64,000 nucleotides of DNA from Bacteroidia bacterium (GTDB lineage Bacteria > Bacteroidota > Bacteroidia > Flavobacteriales > Flavobacteriaceae), in the NCBI GenBank assembly GCA_030427585.1, contig JAUIBW010000028.1, positions 1 through 64,000 on the forward strand, read 5' to 3'. Each line of letters opens with the position of its first letter. The stretch's first letter is position 1. Shown here in pieces: positions 28,006 through 36,098 of the stretch. A program made the position numbers and the translations under genes. Below the pieces are notes generated by a model. That model searched no databases. It saw only the letters and a program-made list of their open reading frames with translations, and had not been told where the DNA came from.

Positions 28006-28042
28006 GGCCTTCAAGGTTTTTAAAAACCTTGAAGGCCTTAAC
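28001..28042. repeat. REP-like perfect 42-bp palindrome, family 1, copy 2
   Basis: Two perfectly complementary 21-base arms with no loop (core AAGGCCTTCAAGGTTTTT). It includes the stop codon of the preceding gene. As RNA it would be a very stable hairpin, able to protect or end the upstream message. Confidence 0.9.
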
Positions 28043-28116
28043 TTAGGAAAAGTGAAACAGAATCAATAAAAAGACTACTTATATAAAAGAGTAAATCCAT
28101 CAAAAAACAATGACCA

Positions 28117-28902
28117 ATGTTTAAAAATATCATTAACGGGATCAAAGCCTATTTCGGAACGTTTAAACTTATTTCAAAACTGGGATTGTGGAAATTTTTT
28201 GCTATTCCTATTTTGATAAGTGTAATCACAGGATTATCTTTTGTAGCATTAGTATACTTCTTTTCAGATAACCTGGGAGCTTTAATTGCTCGGATTTGGG
28301 TTTGGGAATGGGGATCAGAAACATTTGCAACCATTAGCACCTATATTGGTGGGGTATTGATTCTGGTGATAGGATTAATATTGTATAAGCACATTGTAAT
28401 GGCATTATCTGCCCCATTTATGAGTCCGGTTTCAGAAAAAGTAGAAACGTATCTTCTGGGAGAAACAAATCATTCGCACCGTAATACATCCTTTAGTCAA
28501 CAATTATCCAGAGGTATCCGTATTAATATACGCAATCTATTTAGAGAATTATTATTTATGATTCCGTTGATTATTTTAAGTTTTATTCCTGTTATTGGTA
28601 TTGTAGCAACAATATTCATCTTTTTGATACAAGCATATTATATAGGTTTTGGTAATATGGATTATACAATGGAGCGTCATTTTAATTATAAAGAAAGTAT
28701 CCAGTTTGTAAGAAAAAATAGAGGAACCGCTATTGGCAATGGTATTGTGTTTGTACTCATGTTATTTATACCCGTTGTAGGGTTTATTATCACATTACCC
28801 ATATCTGTAGTTGCAGCCTCTACAGAAACGGTAAAAATTTTGAAAGAAAAAGGATTTATAAAACTAAAAAATACATCCGAGGAGATTTCTAAAATTGCAT
28901 AG
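28117..28902 (+). CDS. EI24/CysZ-like membrane protein
   Basis: 261 residues with about four long hydrophobic segments (VITGLSFVALVYFFS, YIGGVLILVIGLILY, LLFMIPLIILSFIPVIGIVATIF, GIVFVLMLFIPVVGFIITLPIS). The sequence SAPFMSPVSEKVE and the overall plan fit the EI24/CysZ domain family. CysZ in enterobacteria takes up sulfate; whether this one does is unknown, and its position before hemF suggests a link to heme synthesis. The stop is followed at once by the third palindrome. Confidence 0.85.
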   Translation: MFKNIINGIKAYFGTFKLISKLGLWKFFAIPILISVITGLSFVALVYFFSDNLGALIARIWVWEWGSETFATISTYIGGVLILVIGLILYKHIVMALSAPFMSPVSEKVETYLLGETNHSHRNTSFSQQLSRGIRINIRNLFRELLFMIPLIILSFIPVIGIVATIFIFLIQAYYIGFGNMDYTMERHFNYKESIQFVRKNRGTAIGNGIVFVLMLFIPVVGFIITLPISVVAASTETVKILKEKGFIKLKNTSEEISKIA

Positions 28903-28937
28903 AAGACCTTCAAGGTTTTTAAAACCTTGAAGGTCTT
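28903..28937. repeat. REP-like palindrome, family 1, copy 3 (upstream of RAYT)
   Basis: 17-bp perfect arms (AAGACCTTCAAGGTTTT and complement) with a one-base centre, starting one base after the EI24 gene stop. With copy 4 it brackets the transposase gene. Confidence 0.9.
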
Positions 28938-28980
28938 GTCTTTTCCGTCCTCGAAAAAAGAAGAAGAAATAATCAATAAA

Positions 28981-30444
28981 ATGAAATTGGAACAGCTAGA
29001 AAAAGATCATATCTACCATATTTATAATCGAGGGAATAATAGTGAAGATGTTTTTAGAAGCAAGGATAATTATGAATACTTTCTTAAATTAATAGATAAG
29101 TACTTAGCTTCGTATGCAACTGTTTATGCATACTGCTTGCTTAAAAATCATTATCATTTAATTGTAAAAGTGGAAAAAGAAGGAAAAGAGGTTACCCAGA
29201 AAATTTCTAATTTAATTAATGCATATACTAAAGCGTATAATAAATCTTATAACAGAACAGGAAGTCTTTTTGAAAATAGATTTAAGCGTAAAAAAATTAC
29301 TGATGAGGAATATCTAAAAAAAAGCATAATTTATGTGCATACTAATTCTCAACATCACAATATAGTTGAAGATTTTAGAAAGTATCCTTTTTCGTCTTAT
29401 TCTAATTATTTTAATGATAGAGCAGAAAACTACATAATAGATTTGTTTGACAACAAAGAAAATTTTGAATATTGTCACATGAATAAATTTGAAATAAAAG
29501 AGAAAGACCTTCAAGGTTTTAAAAACCTTGAAGGTCTGAACATAAAAGATACATTTTATCAATACATACAAGATTTACAAGATACTATAACTTCAAAATT
29601 AGAAGAAATAGATGGTAAAGCTAAATTTAGGGAAGATCTTTGGAAACGCCCTGAAGGTGGTGGAGGGAGAACCCGTGTGATCGAAAATGGAAATGTATTC
29701 GAAAAAGGAGGGGTAAATATTTCTGGAGTTCATGGGGCACTTCCCAAAGCCATGCAAAGCTATTTTAACGTAGGTGAGGTTGACTTTTTTGCCTGTGGTT
29801 TATCGTTAGTACTACATCCCAAAAATCCAATGGTACCAACAGTACATGCCAATTGGCGTTATTTTGAAATGTATGATAAAAACGGAAAAATTGTAGACAG
29901 CTGGTTTGGAGGAGGGCAGGATTTAACACCATACTATTTGTTTGATGAAGATGCAAGACATTTTCATCAGGTATGTAAAGATTCTTGTGATAAACATCAC
30001 CCAGATTTTTACACCATTTATAAAAAGAAATGTGATGAATATTTCTATAATGCACATCGCGGAGAAGGGCGAGGTGTAGGAGGTTTGTTTTTTGACTATT
30101 GTAAAGCAAGTGATATGATGTCTATGCAAAATTGGTATGACTTTGTTACAGAAGTAGGAGATAACTTTCTAAATGCATATACCCCAATAGTAGAAAAAAG
30201 GAAAAACTTACCTTATACCCAAGAGCAGAGAGATTGGCAAGAAATTCGCCGTGGGCGTTATGTAGAATTTAATCTGGTACATGATAAGGGCACATTGTTT
30301 GGGTTAAAAACCAATGGAAGAATAGAAAGTATTTTGATGAGCCTTCCTCCTCATGTACAATGGAGATATGATTGCCATCCGAAAGATGGAAGTGAAGAAG
30401 CAAGATTACTAGAAATACTAACCAACCCCATAGATTGGGTATAA
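28981..30444 (+). CDS. hemF: RAYT transposase read in frame into coproporphyrinogen III oxidase (HemF)
   Basis: One uninterrupted frame of 487 residues from the ATG at 28981. Residues 1-174 are a Y1/REP-associated tyrosine transposase: HIYHIYNRGNN, the HUH-type metal site NHYHL (His57, His59), a tyrosine-rich helix ending YNRTGSLFENRFK (82-102), and YPFSSYSNY. Residues 175-186 (KDLQGFKNLEGL) are translated from palindrome copy 4. From residue 188 on, a complete oxygen-dependent coproporphyrinogen oxidase of 300 residues follows (WKRPEGGGGRTRV, VPTVHANWRYFEMY, WFGGGQDLTPYY). HemF converts coproporphyrinogen III to protoporphyrinogen IX using O2. The codon where HemF should start is ATA (29542), and no ATG is near it. 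Confidence 0.85.
   Translation: MKLEQLEKDHIYHIYNRGNNSEDVFRSKDNYEYFLKLIDKYLASYATVYAYCLLKNHYHLIVKVEKEGKEVTQKISNLINAYTKAYNKSYNRTGSLFENRFKRKKITDEEYLKKSIIYVHTNSQHHNIVEDFRKYPFSSYSNYFNDRAENYIIDLFDNKENFEYCHMNKFEIKEKDLQGFKNLEGLNIKDTFYQYIQDLQDTITSKLEEIDGKAKFREDLWKRPEGGGGRTRVIENGNVFEKGGVNISGVHGALPKAMQSYFNVGEVDFFACGLSLVLHPKNPMVPTVHANWRYFEMYDKNGKIVDSWFGGGQDLTPYYLFDEDARHFHQVCKDSCDKHHPDFYTIYKKKCDEYFYNAHRGEGRGVGGLFFDYCKASDMMSMQNWYDFVTEVGDNFLNAYTPIVEKRKNLPYTQEQRDWQEIRRGRYVEFNLVHDKGTLFGLKTNGRIESILMSLPPHVQWRYDCHPKDGSEEARLLEILTNPIDWV
29505..29537. repeat. REP-like palindrome, family 1, copy 4 (RAYT/hemF junction)
   Basis: 16-bp arms around a single A. It has four T in the centre where copies 1-3 have five, which removes the in-frame TAA that ends hemD in copy 1. 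Its translation links the transposase to HemF. Confidence 0.9.
29542..30444 (+). other. hemF: HemF domain within the fused frame
   Basis: From the ATA codon at 29542 to the stop there are 300 sense codons, the usual HemF length. The first residues (IKDTFYQYIQDLQDTITSKL) look like a native HemF N-terminus with ATA in place of ATG. Possible near-cognate starts are ATA itself and CTG at 29536; otherwise translation must come from the transposase start. Confidence 0.85.
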
Positions 30445-30738
30445 TACCTCGATATAATCCTAGTTTACTATAGTAAGAATATTTTTTTTATCAATAAGGA
30501 GAAGATGATGTTAATTTTAATGTAGAAAAGTTTATTTCTAATTTGGAATAATTGGCTTTTTATCTTAGTAGATAATGCCATATAATACTTACTTAAAACT
30601 TAAAATGACAACAAAAAACCGGTTAAAGTGTTTAAAAATTCGGCTGAATGACAATTATGTAGTTTTTTTTTATTAACTTGCAAGACAATCATTTAGGGCT
30701 TATCTATAAAATGTTATATTAATTAACACAAATGCCTT

Positions 30739-31341
30739 ATGAAAAAAATTCTACTATTGCTAATCGTAATCCTTATCGTAGGATGCGAATTTTTACCCAA
30801 AGAATCTAAGTTTTCTAAGTTTTCGAAGAACACAATCGAATTTAGAAATAATACTATTGTGCTTACAAGTGCTTATTCTAAAACATCTCCTGAAGAGTTT
30901 AAAAATAGATTAGATTCATTAGAAAATAAGCCAAAATTTAAAAAGGTTGCTTTACATGAATTGAAAAAAATAGAAGATAAAAAAGTAGATTTTGAACTAT
31001 TCGTTGATGAAAATAATGTAGAAAACTATGTATTTATCTATACTTGTGATTTCTATCAGTTTGATGAGCATAGAGCCGCTAGAGTCGTTGCTGCACTTAA
31101 TGATCAATTGCAAGACGAATCTAATATTCAGGAAGTAAAATATAAAAGAATTCATGGTCGTTTTTTCTTTACTCCAACGTCAAAAGTAGTTAAGCTTAAA
31201 TATTTAAAAGCTTATAAAAAAGATAGAAAATTTCAAACAGAATATATTGTCGCTTCAAAATCCGGAGGAATTGGATTATTGATTAGTAACCTGGAGGACA
31301 TTGATTTTGAAAGTTCTATAAAGCGATTTGCTTCAAAATAA
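30739..31341 (+). CDS. Hypothetical lipoprotein
   Basis: 200 residues. The signal MKKILLLLIVILIVGC ends in a lipobox Cys (residue 16). The remainder is lysine-rich and mixed alpha/beta with no motif I recognise (KKVALHELKKIEDKKVDFEL, VVAALNDQLQDESNIQEVK). A second small lipoprotein gene follows after 47 bases. Own promoter likely in the 294-base gap upstream. Confidence 0.7.
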   Translation: MKKILLLLIVILIVGCEFLPKESKFSKFSKNTIEFRNNTIVLTSAYSKTSPEEFKNRLDSLENKPKFKKVALHELKKIEDKKVDFELFVDENNVENYVFIYTCDFYQFDEHRAARVVAALNDQLQDESNIQEVKYKRIHGRFFFTPTSKVVKLKYLKAYKKDRKFQTEYIVASKSGGIGLLISNLEDIDFESSIKRFASK

Positions 31342-31388
31342 GTTAGAGAGATAATACTATATCTTTTATCTTGTTTCTTTTTATAAGA

Positions 31389-31796
31389 ATGATGCATAGA
31401 ATAAAGATGGTTTTTGTTATTATTTTCATTTTTAGTTGTGCTCGTAGTGTAGAGCCAACGGTAGAAAATATTAATAAAATATTTGCATCCAAAGATTTTA
31501 CTTTTGAGTTTAACAGTCATACCGGGGATAAAAAATCCCTTAGTTTTAGGAATGATTATCTGGTTTATAAAAGCGATAAACCTACATATCGCAGAGAGAT
31601 AAGTTACGATGAGGTTCTTTTAATTAATGACTTTATTCAAAAGATCGTTAATCGCCATTCTAAAATATTAGACCCCGAGACCTCTTCACATTATATTATA
31701 AAAAATACAGCGTATAAAGTAGTGATCATACCAGACCAGGAAGATTACTACTTTGATGCTTTACTTAAAACATTAAAACTTGATATGGTAAAATAA
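31389..31796 (+). CDS. Hypothetical lipoprotein
   Basis: 135 residues from the ATG at 31389 (MMHRIKMVFVIIFIFSCARS); a longer TTG frame from 31371 is unlikely. The lipobox is IFSC. No recognised domain. It ends six bases before the convergent histidine-kinase gene. With the preceding lipoprotein it may form a small operon. Confidence 0.65.
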   Translation: MMHRIKMVFVIIFIFSCARSVEPTVENINKIFASKDFTFEFNSHTGDKKSLSFRNDYLVYKSDKPTYRREISYDEVLLINDFIQKIVNRHSKILDPETSSHYIIKNTAYKVVIIPDQEDYYFDALLKTLKLDMVK

Positions 31797-31802
31797 ATAA
31801 TA

Positions 31803-33155
31803 TTACTCAAAAAGTAATGAAAAAGAAGTCTCCCTATTAGGTATAGAATGAACTGTTAGACTACCTCCGTGCATATGCATAATTTGTTTAGAAAGGCTTA
31901 AACCTATACCAGTACCTTCATTTTTTGTGGTATAAAAAGGTATAAATATCTGGCTCATGATATCTGGGTTTATGCCAGGGCCATTATCTTTAACTGTTAT
32001 ATATTTTTTCCCTTCAGAAGTAATTCCAACAATAAATATAAGAGTTGCTTTTTCGGTATCTTTTAAAGCTTGAATTGCATTTTTGCAAAGGTTCAGCAAT
32101 ATCTGGGTGATTAGCTTTTCGTCTGCATAAATTTCGAGATCTTCTGCAGTATTATGGATGTCAAAAGAGATAACATTAAAATCAATATCCTGGCTTATTA
32201 GTACTTTAACCTTTTCTAATAATTCATCTACTTTAATTATTTTCTTATCGGGAACAGGCACATTTAAGAAACTACGATACGACTGTACAAAACTCATTAA
32301 ATCATTTCCCTGATTTTTGATTACTTCTAGTCCTTTTACCGTATTGTGGATTTTATTTTCATCAATTTCAGTAACTGGTATGATCCCACTATTATCCTTA
32401 TAATAGCCCAAAATAGATTCTGATATTGAAGTGATAGGAGTAACAGAGTTCATAATTTCATGGGTCAAAACCCTAATGAGTTTTATCCACGAATCTGTTT
32501 CTTTTTCATCTAATTCGTTATGGATATCTTGTATGGTTATTAATTTTAAAACTTCATTGTTTAATACTATTTCTGAAGATTTAATAGACAGTTGTATCGT
32601 CTCTCGCTCGTTGGTAAGTTGAAAAAGTTTTCGTTCGAATGGTTTAATATTATTAAATAAATCATACAATTTTTTATCAACCTGTACGAGTTGTTTTATA
32701 TGATTTAGGGGAGTATAATTTAGTAATTTTTCGACCTTAGGATTGTTAAAAAGAATATGCCCTTTATGATTAAAAGTCAAAATACCGATTTCTACTTGCT
32801 TTAGTATTTCCTGATAATACTGTTCCTGTGTCTGGTTTTTTAAGTGTACTTTTCGAATTACATCATTAAGACTATTAAGGCTTTGATTTAATTCGTTAAA
32901 CGATTTTGGACCTCCTTTTTCGGGAAATCGAAGTGTGAAATCTTCATTTTTAATTGAATTAAAAAAGTAGGCAATCTTTCTATTATTATGGTTTAGATAT
33001 TTGATTAAAAATATAGTTTGTAATGAAAATAATAATAGAACAAAAAAAGATAAAATATACAATTCTTTAAAAAACACAAAAGCTAATATCAGTGCTGTTA
33101 AGGAAAGCATTACTACTCTTAGGATTAGTTGTGTGTAGATATTCTGGCTAACCAT
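31803..33155 (-). CDS. NtrB-like sensor histidine kinase
   Basis: 450 residues. Two membrane spans at about 12-52 with almost no periplasmic loop, then a HAMP-like linker and a PAS-like domain (about 112-210). The H-box VLTHEIMNSVTPI has phospho-acceptor His232, and the ATPase domain has VKDNGPGI and TGIGLSLSK. Its ATG overlaps the stop of the sigma-54 regulator upstream by one base (TAATG), making a two-component pair. With so little outside the membrane it probably senses a membrane-located or cytoplasmic signal. The adjacent efflux/ABC operon is the natural target. Confidence 0.93.
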   Translation of the reverse strand: MVSQNIYTQLILRVVMLSLTALILAFVFFKELYILSFFVLLLFSLQTIFLIKYLNHNNRKIAYFFNSIKNEDFTLRFPEKGGPKSFNELNQSLNSLNDVIRKVHLKNQTQEQYYQEILKQVEIGILTFNHKGHILFNNPKVEKLLNYTPLNHIKQLVQVDKKLYDLFNNIKPFERKLFQLTNERETIQLSIKSSEIVLNNEVLKLITIQDIHNELDEKETDSWIKLIRVLTHEIMNSVTPITSISESILGYYKDNSGIIPVTEIDENKIHNTVKGLEVIKNQGNDLMSFVQSYRSFLNVPVPDKKIIKVDELLEKVKVLISQDIDFNVISFDIHNTAEDLEIYADEKLITQILLNLCKNAIQALKDTEKATLIFIVGITSEGKKYITVKDNGPGINPDIMSQIFIPFYTTKNEGTGIGLSLSKQIMHMHGGSLTVHSIPNRETSFSLLFE

Positions 33156-34519
33156 TAGTTTTCTGATTTTTTTATTTTGTTATATAAAGTTTGTCTCGAA
33201 ATACCAAGTTGATTTGCAGCAGCACTATAGTTTCCATTATGTTTATCAAGCGCTTTAGCAATCATAAGCTGTTCCATTTCATCAAGAGTATCAGGGCCTT
33301 TATCCAAAGAAATTCCAGGATTATTACTCAATAAAAAATCGGTTGGCTTCAGTACATTTCCTTCACATAAAATTACGGCTCTTTCTATGGTGTGCTGTAA
33401 CTCTCTTACATTTCCTGGCCAGCGATATCCCATTAGTTTTTCTTCGGCAGCAGTATTAATTCTAAGTGATGGTTTTCCATATTTTGTTGCGAATTTTTTT
33501 AAATAAAAGTCTGCAAGTATCAGGATATCATTATCACGTTCTCGCAACGGGGGTACTTCGATATGAATCGTATTTATCCTATATAATAAATCTTCGCGAA
33601 AAATACCTTCATCTACCATCTGATTAAGGTTGCAATTGGTAGCACAAACCAGTCGTATATTTACGGGGATAGGTTTATTAGAACCAACTCTTACAACCGT
33701 TCTGTTTTGTATTGCAGATAATAGTTTGGCTTGTGTTTGTAGGGATAAGTTTCCGATTTCGTCAAGAAACAAAGAACCATTATTTGCTGCTTCAAACTTT
33801 CCTGCACGATCTTCTTTGGCATCTGTAAAAGCACCTTTGGTATGACCAAAAAGTTCACTTTCGAATAATGTTTCTGATATTGAGCCCATGTCTACTCCAA
33901 TAAAAATTTCGTTTTTTCGGGGAGACATCCTATGCAATTCTCGGGCTATTAATTCTTTTCCTGTTCCATTTTCACCTGTGATCAAAACATTAACATCTGT
34001 TTTTGCCACTTTTCTAACTAAATTCAAGACGGCAGTTAACGCTTTAGAATTGCCAATAATATAATTACTATCTTGATTAATAACCTGTTTTAAGTGGTTT
34101 TCTTTCTGTTTTAGTTCTTGAACTTCTTTTCTGGATTTACGAAGTAAAAAAGCAGACTTTATTGTTGCCAGTAGCTTCTCATTATTCCAGGGTTTTAATA
34201 CAAAATCAGAAGCTCCTTCTTTTAATGCCTTTACAGCAAGATCGACAGCACCATAAGCTGTCATCATAATTACCGAAGTATGAGGAGCTTTTTTCTTTAT
34301 TTCTCTGAGCCAAAATAAACCTTCATTTCCGGTATTGACACCTGCAGAAAAATTCATGTCTAATGCTACAATATCAAAATCACTTAGATTGTGCAATGAA
34401 GAAATTTGATTCGGATTAGAAATCGTTTTAATGTGTTTGTACTCAAACTGCAATAAAATTTCTAATGCGCTTAAGACGCTCTTATTGTCATCAATTATTA
34501 AAATTTTTCCATCCTGCAT
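33155..34519 (-). CDS. Sigma-54-dependent response regulator (NtrC/AtoC type)
   Basis: 454 residues. The receiver domain has Asp10, Asp11 and phospho-acceptor Asp54. The AAA+ domain has Walker A GENGTGKE (182-189), the sigma-54 contact loop as GAFTDA (229-234, classically GAFTGA) and Walker B GSLFLDEIG. The C-terminal Fis-type HTH is NYSAAANQLGISRQTLYNKIK. It activates RNA polymerase with sigma-54 at -24/-12 promoters; a candidate lies in front of the divergent efflux operon. Confidence 0.95.
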   Translation of the reverse strand: MQDGKILIIDDNKSVLSALEILLQFEYKHIKTISNPNQISSLHNLSDFDIVALDMNFSAGVNTGNEGLFWLREIKKKAPHTSVIMMTAYGAVDLAVKALKEGASDFVLKPWNNEKLLATIKSAFLLRKSRKEVQELKQKENHLKQVINQDSNYIIGNSKALTAVLNLVRKVAKTDVNVLITGENGTGKELIARELHRMSPRKNEIFIGVDMGSISETLFESELFGHTKGAFTDAKEDRAGKFEAANNGSLFLDEIGNLSLQTQAKLLSAIQNRTVVRVGSNKPIPVNIRLVCATNCNLNQMVDEGIFREDLLYRINTIHIEVPPLRERDNDILILADFYLKKFATKYGKPSLRINTAAEEKLMGYRWPGNVRELQHTIERAVILCEGNVLKPTDFLLSNNPGISLDKGPDTLDEMEQLMIAKALDKHNGNYSAAANQLGISRQTLYNKIKKSEN

Positions 34520-34579
34520 TACTTATTATTTAAGTTACCATAGTAAAACTACAAATTTGAGACAGTACTCTTATAGAGG

Positions 34580-34618
34580 TGTAAAATTATTTGACACTAT
34601 TTGTATAAAAATTTTACA
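34580..34618. promoter_or_regulatory. Possible activator-binding inverted repeat
   Basis: TGTAAAATT and AATTTTACA, perfectly complementary and 21 bases apart, lie about 80-115 bases upstream of the candidate sigma-54 promoter. This is where enhancer sites of NtrC-type activators usually lie. AT-rich, so chance is not excluded. Confidence 0.35.
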
Positions 34619-34693
34619 TTTTTAAAATTCTATATTAACATTTTGTTTTGTAAATTACTGATAAGTAGTGTTTTATGTTTTTGGCATGGCATT

Positions 34694-34709
34694 AGGTTAT
34701 GGTTTGGCA
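34694..34709 (+). promoter_or_regulatory. Candidate sigma-54 promoter of the efflux/ABC operon
   Basis: GG at 34695-34696 and GC at 34707-34708 are separated by exactly ten bases, and the -12 part reads TTTGGCA. The -24 part is poor beyond GG. The predicted transcription start would be about 15 bases before the ATG at 34736. Supported by the divergent sigma-54 activator gene. Confidence 0.4.
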
Positions 34710-34735
34710 TCAAAACGTTATTTAAGAGTTTATAA

Positions 34736-36097
34736 ATGATAAATTTTACAAACAAAATCTTATTCCTTTTCTTGATGTTTATATCAAATATGATGTATTC
34801 TCAAGAATCATGGTCATTAGATGATTGTGTAGCCTATGCTGTAGGTCATAATTTACAGCTCAAGGATTTTAAATACAATGAGGATGCTAACAGGGAAACA
34901 TATCGGCAATCAGTAAGAAATTTATTGCCAAATATCAATGCATTTTCAGATTATAATATTCGATACGGAAGATCGGTAGATCCCAATAATAACAATATTG
35001 TAAACACTGATTTTTTCTCTAATAATTATAGGTTAAATGCAGAAATTGATTTGTTTAGAGGTTTTCAAAAAATAAATACGATCAAAGCTTCAAAAATTTT
35101 GCATAAAGCAGCAAATGAAGAAGTATTACATCAAAAATATCTTTTGGCATTTAGAGTGATGTCTGCTTTTTATGATATTCAGTTTATGGAAGGACTTTTA
35201 ACCATTTCTAAAGAACAAGAAGAAGTATCTGATACTAATTATACACTCGTAAAAAGACAAGTAGAACTTGGTCAAAAAGCAAAAGCCGATTTGTATGAAG
35301 CAGAATCTGCATTATTGGCCGATCAATTATTGGTTACTCAAAATGAAAATAATGTAGCAGCAGCAAAACTTAAACTCATACAAGAAATGAACTTAGAAGG
35401 TGTTACTACTATTTCTATTCAATCTTCTACTATAGAAGCCGATGATAATGTGGATGTTTTTCGGGTAAATAGAGATTCTATTTACAATAAAGCCACAACT
35501 TTTGTTCCTATCATAAAAGCGCAAGAGTTAAAAGCGAAAGCAGCCAAGAAGCAATTAGCCATAGCCAGAGGGGGCTTGTATCCCTCTCTGTCTTTTTTTG
35601 CAGGATATCAAACAGGGTATTATGAAACCAATGTTAACGAGAATACAGGAAAAGTAATCTCTTTTAACAATCAGATTAAAGACAATGCCTCGAAGTATGT
35701 TGGAGTTTCACTTAATATCCCTATTAGTAATGGATGGTCAAATCGTTCACGCGTAAAACAACAAAAGGTAGAGATGATGAGGGCAGACAATAATTTTGAT
35801 ATTCAAAAACAAGAACTGTTTAAATTAATACAACAGCTTGTTCAGGAAGGAGATGCATTACGTACAGAATACCGACAGAGTTCGCAAAAAATGAACGCAC
35901 AGGTTTTAAGTTTTAAGATCGCACAAAAGAAATATGAAAAAGGACTGATAAGTGCTATAGAACTTACCCAATCTAAAAACTTATTAGCCAATTCACAAAA
36001 CGAAAATCTACAGGTACAATTACGTTTAAAAGTAAACGAAAGCACATTGGATTTTTATAACGGATTACCTGTTTTTAATATAAATAGAGCACAATAA
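34736..36097 (+). CDS. TolC family outer-membrane efflux protein
   Basis: 453 residues. The signal peptide is about 1-23 (ends MMYSQ). Two OEP repeats form the helical barrel, with the family opening SWSLDDCVAYAVGHNLQLKD and later YEKGLISAIELTQSKNLLANSQ. It forms the outer-membrane exit duct for the exporter encoded downstream. The adaptor gene starts one base after its stop. First gene of an operon reaching to 56827. Confidence 0.93.
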   Translation: MINFTNKILFLFLMFISNMMYSQESWSLDDCVAYAVGHNLQLKDFKYNEDANRETYRQSVRNLLPNINAFSDYNIRYGRSVDPNNNNIVNTDFFSNNYRLNAEIDLFRGFQKINTIKASKILHKAANEEVLHQKYLLAFRVMSAFYDIQFMEGLLTISKEQEEVSDTNYTLVKRQVELGQKAKADLYEAESALLADQLLVTQNENNVAAAKLKLIQEMNLEGVTTISIQSSTIEADDNVDVFRVNRDSIYNKATTFVPIIKAQELKAKAAKKQLAIARGGLYPSLSFFAGYQTGYYETNVNENTGKVISFNNQIKDNASKYVGVSLNIPISNGWSNRSRVKQQKVEMMRADNNFDIQKQELFKLIQQLVQEGDALRTEYRQSSQKMNAQVLSFKIAQKKYEKGLISAIELTQSKNLLANSQNENLQVQLRLKVNESTLDFYNGLPVFNINRAQ

Positions 36098-36098
36098 A

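Larger units (their letters stand above)
28903..29537 (+). mobile_element. RAYT unit bracketed by two palindromes
   Basis: A REP-associated tyrosine transposase reading frame (from 28981) lies between palindrome copies 3 and 4, which are almost identical. This is the expected layout for a RAYT and its cognate REP sequences. The unit sits between the EI24 gene and hemF, which are neighbours in related genomes to my knowledge. Confidence 0.75.

Noticed and set aside
26425-29537. Palindromes as a CRISPR array
   Set aside because: Copies are separated by whole genes, not by regular spacers, and no cas gene is near.
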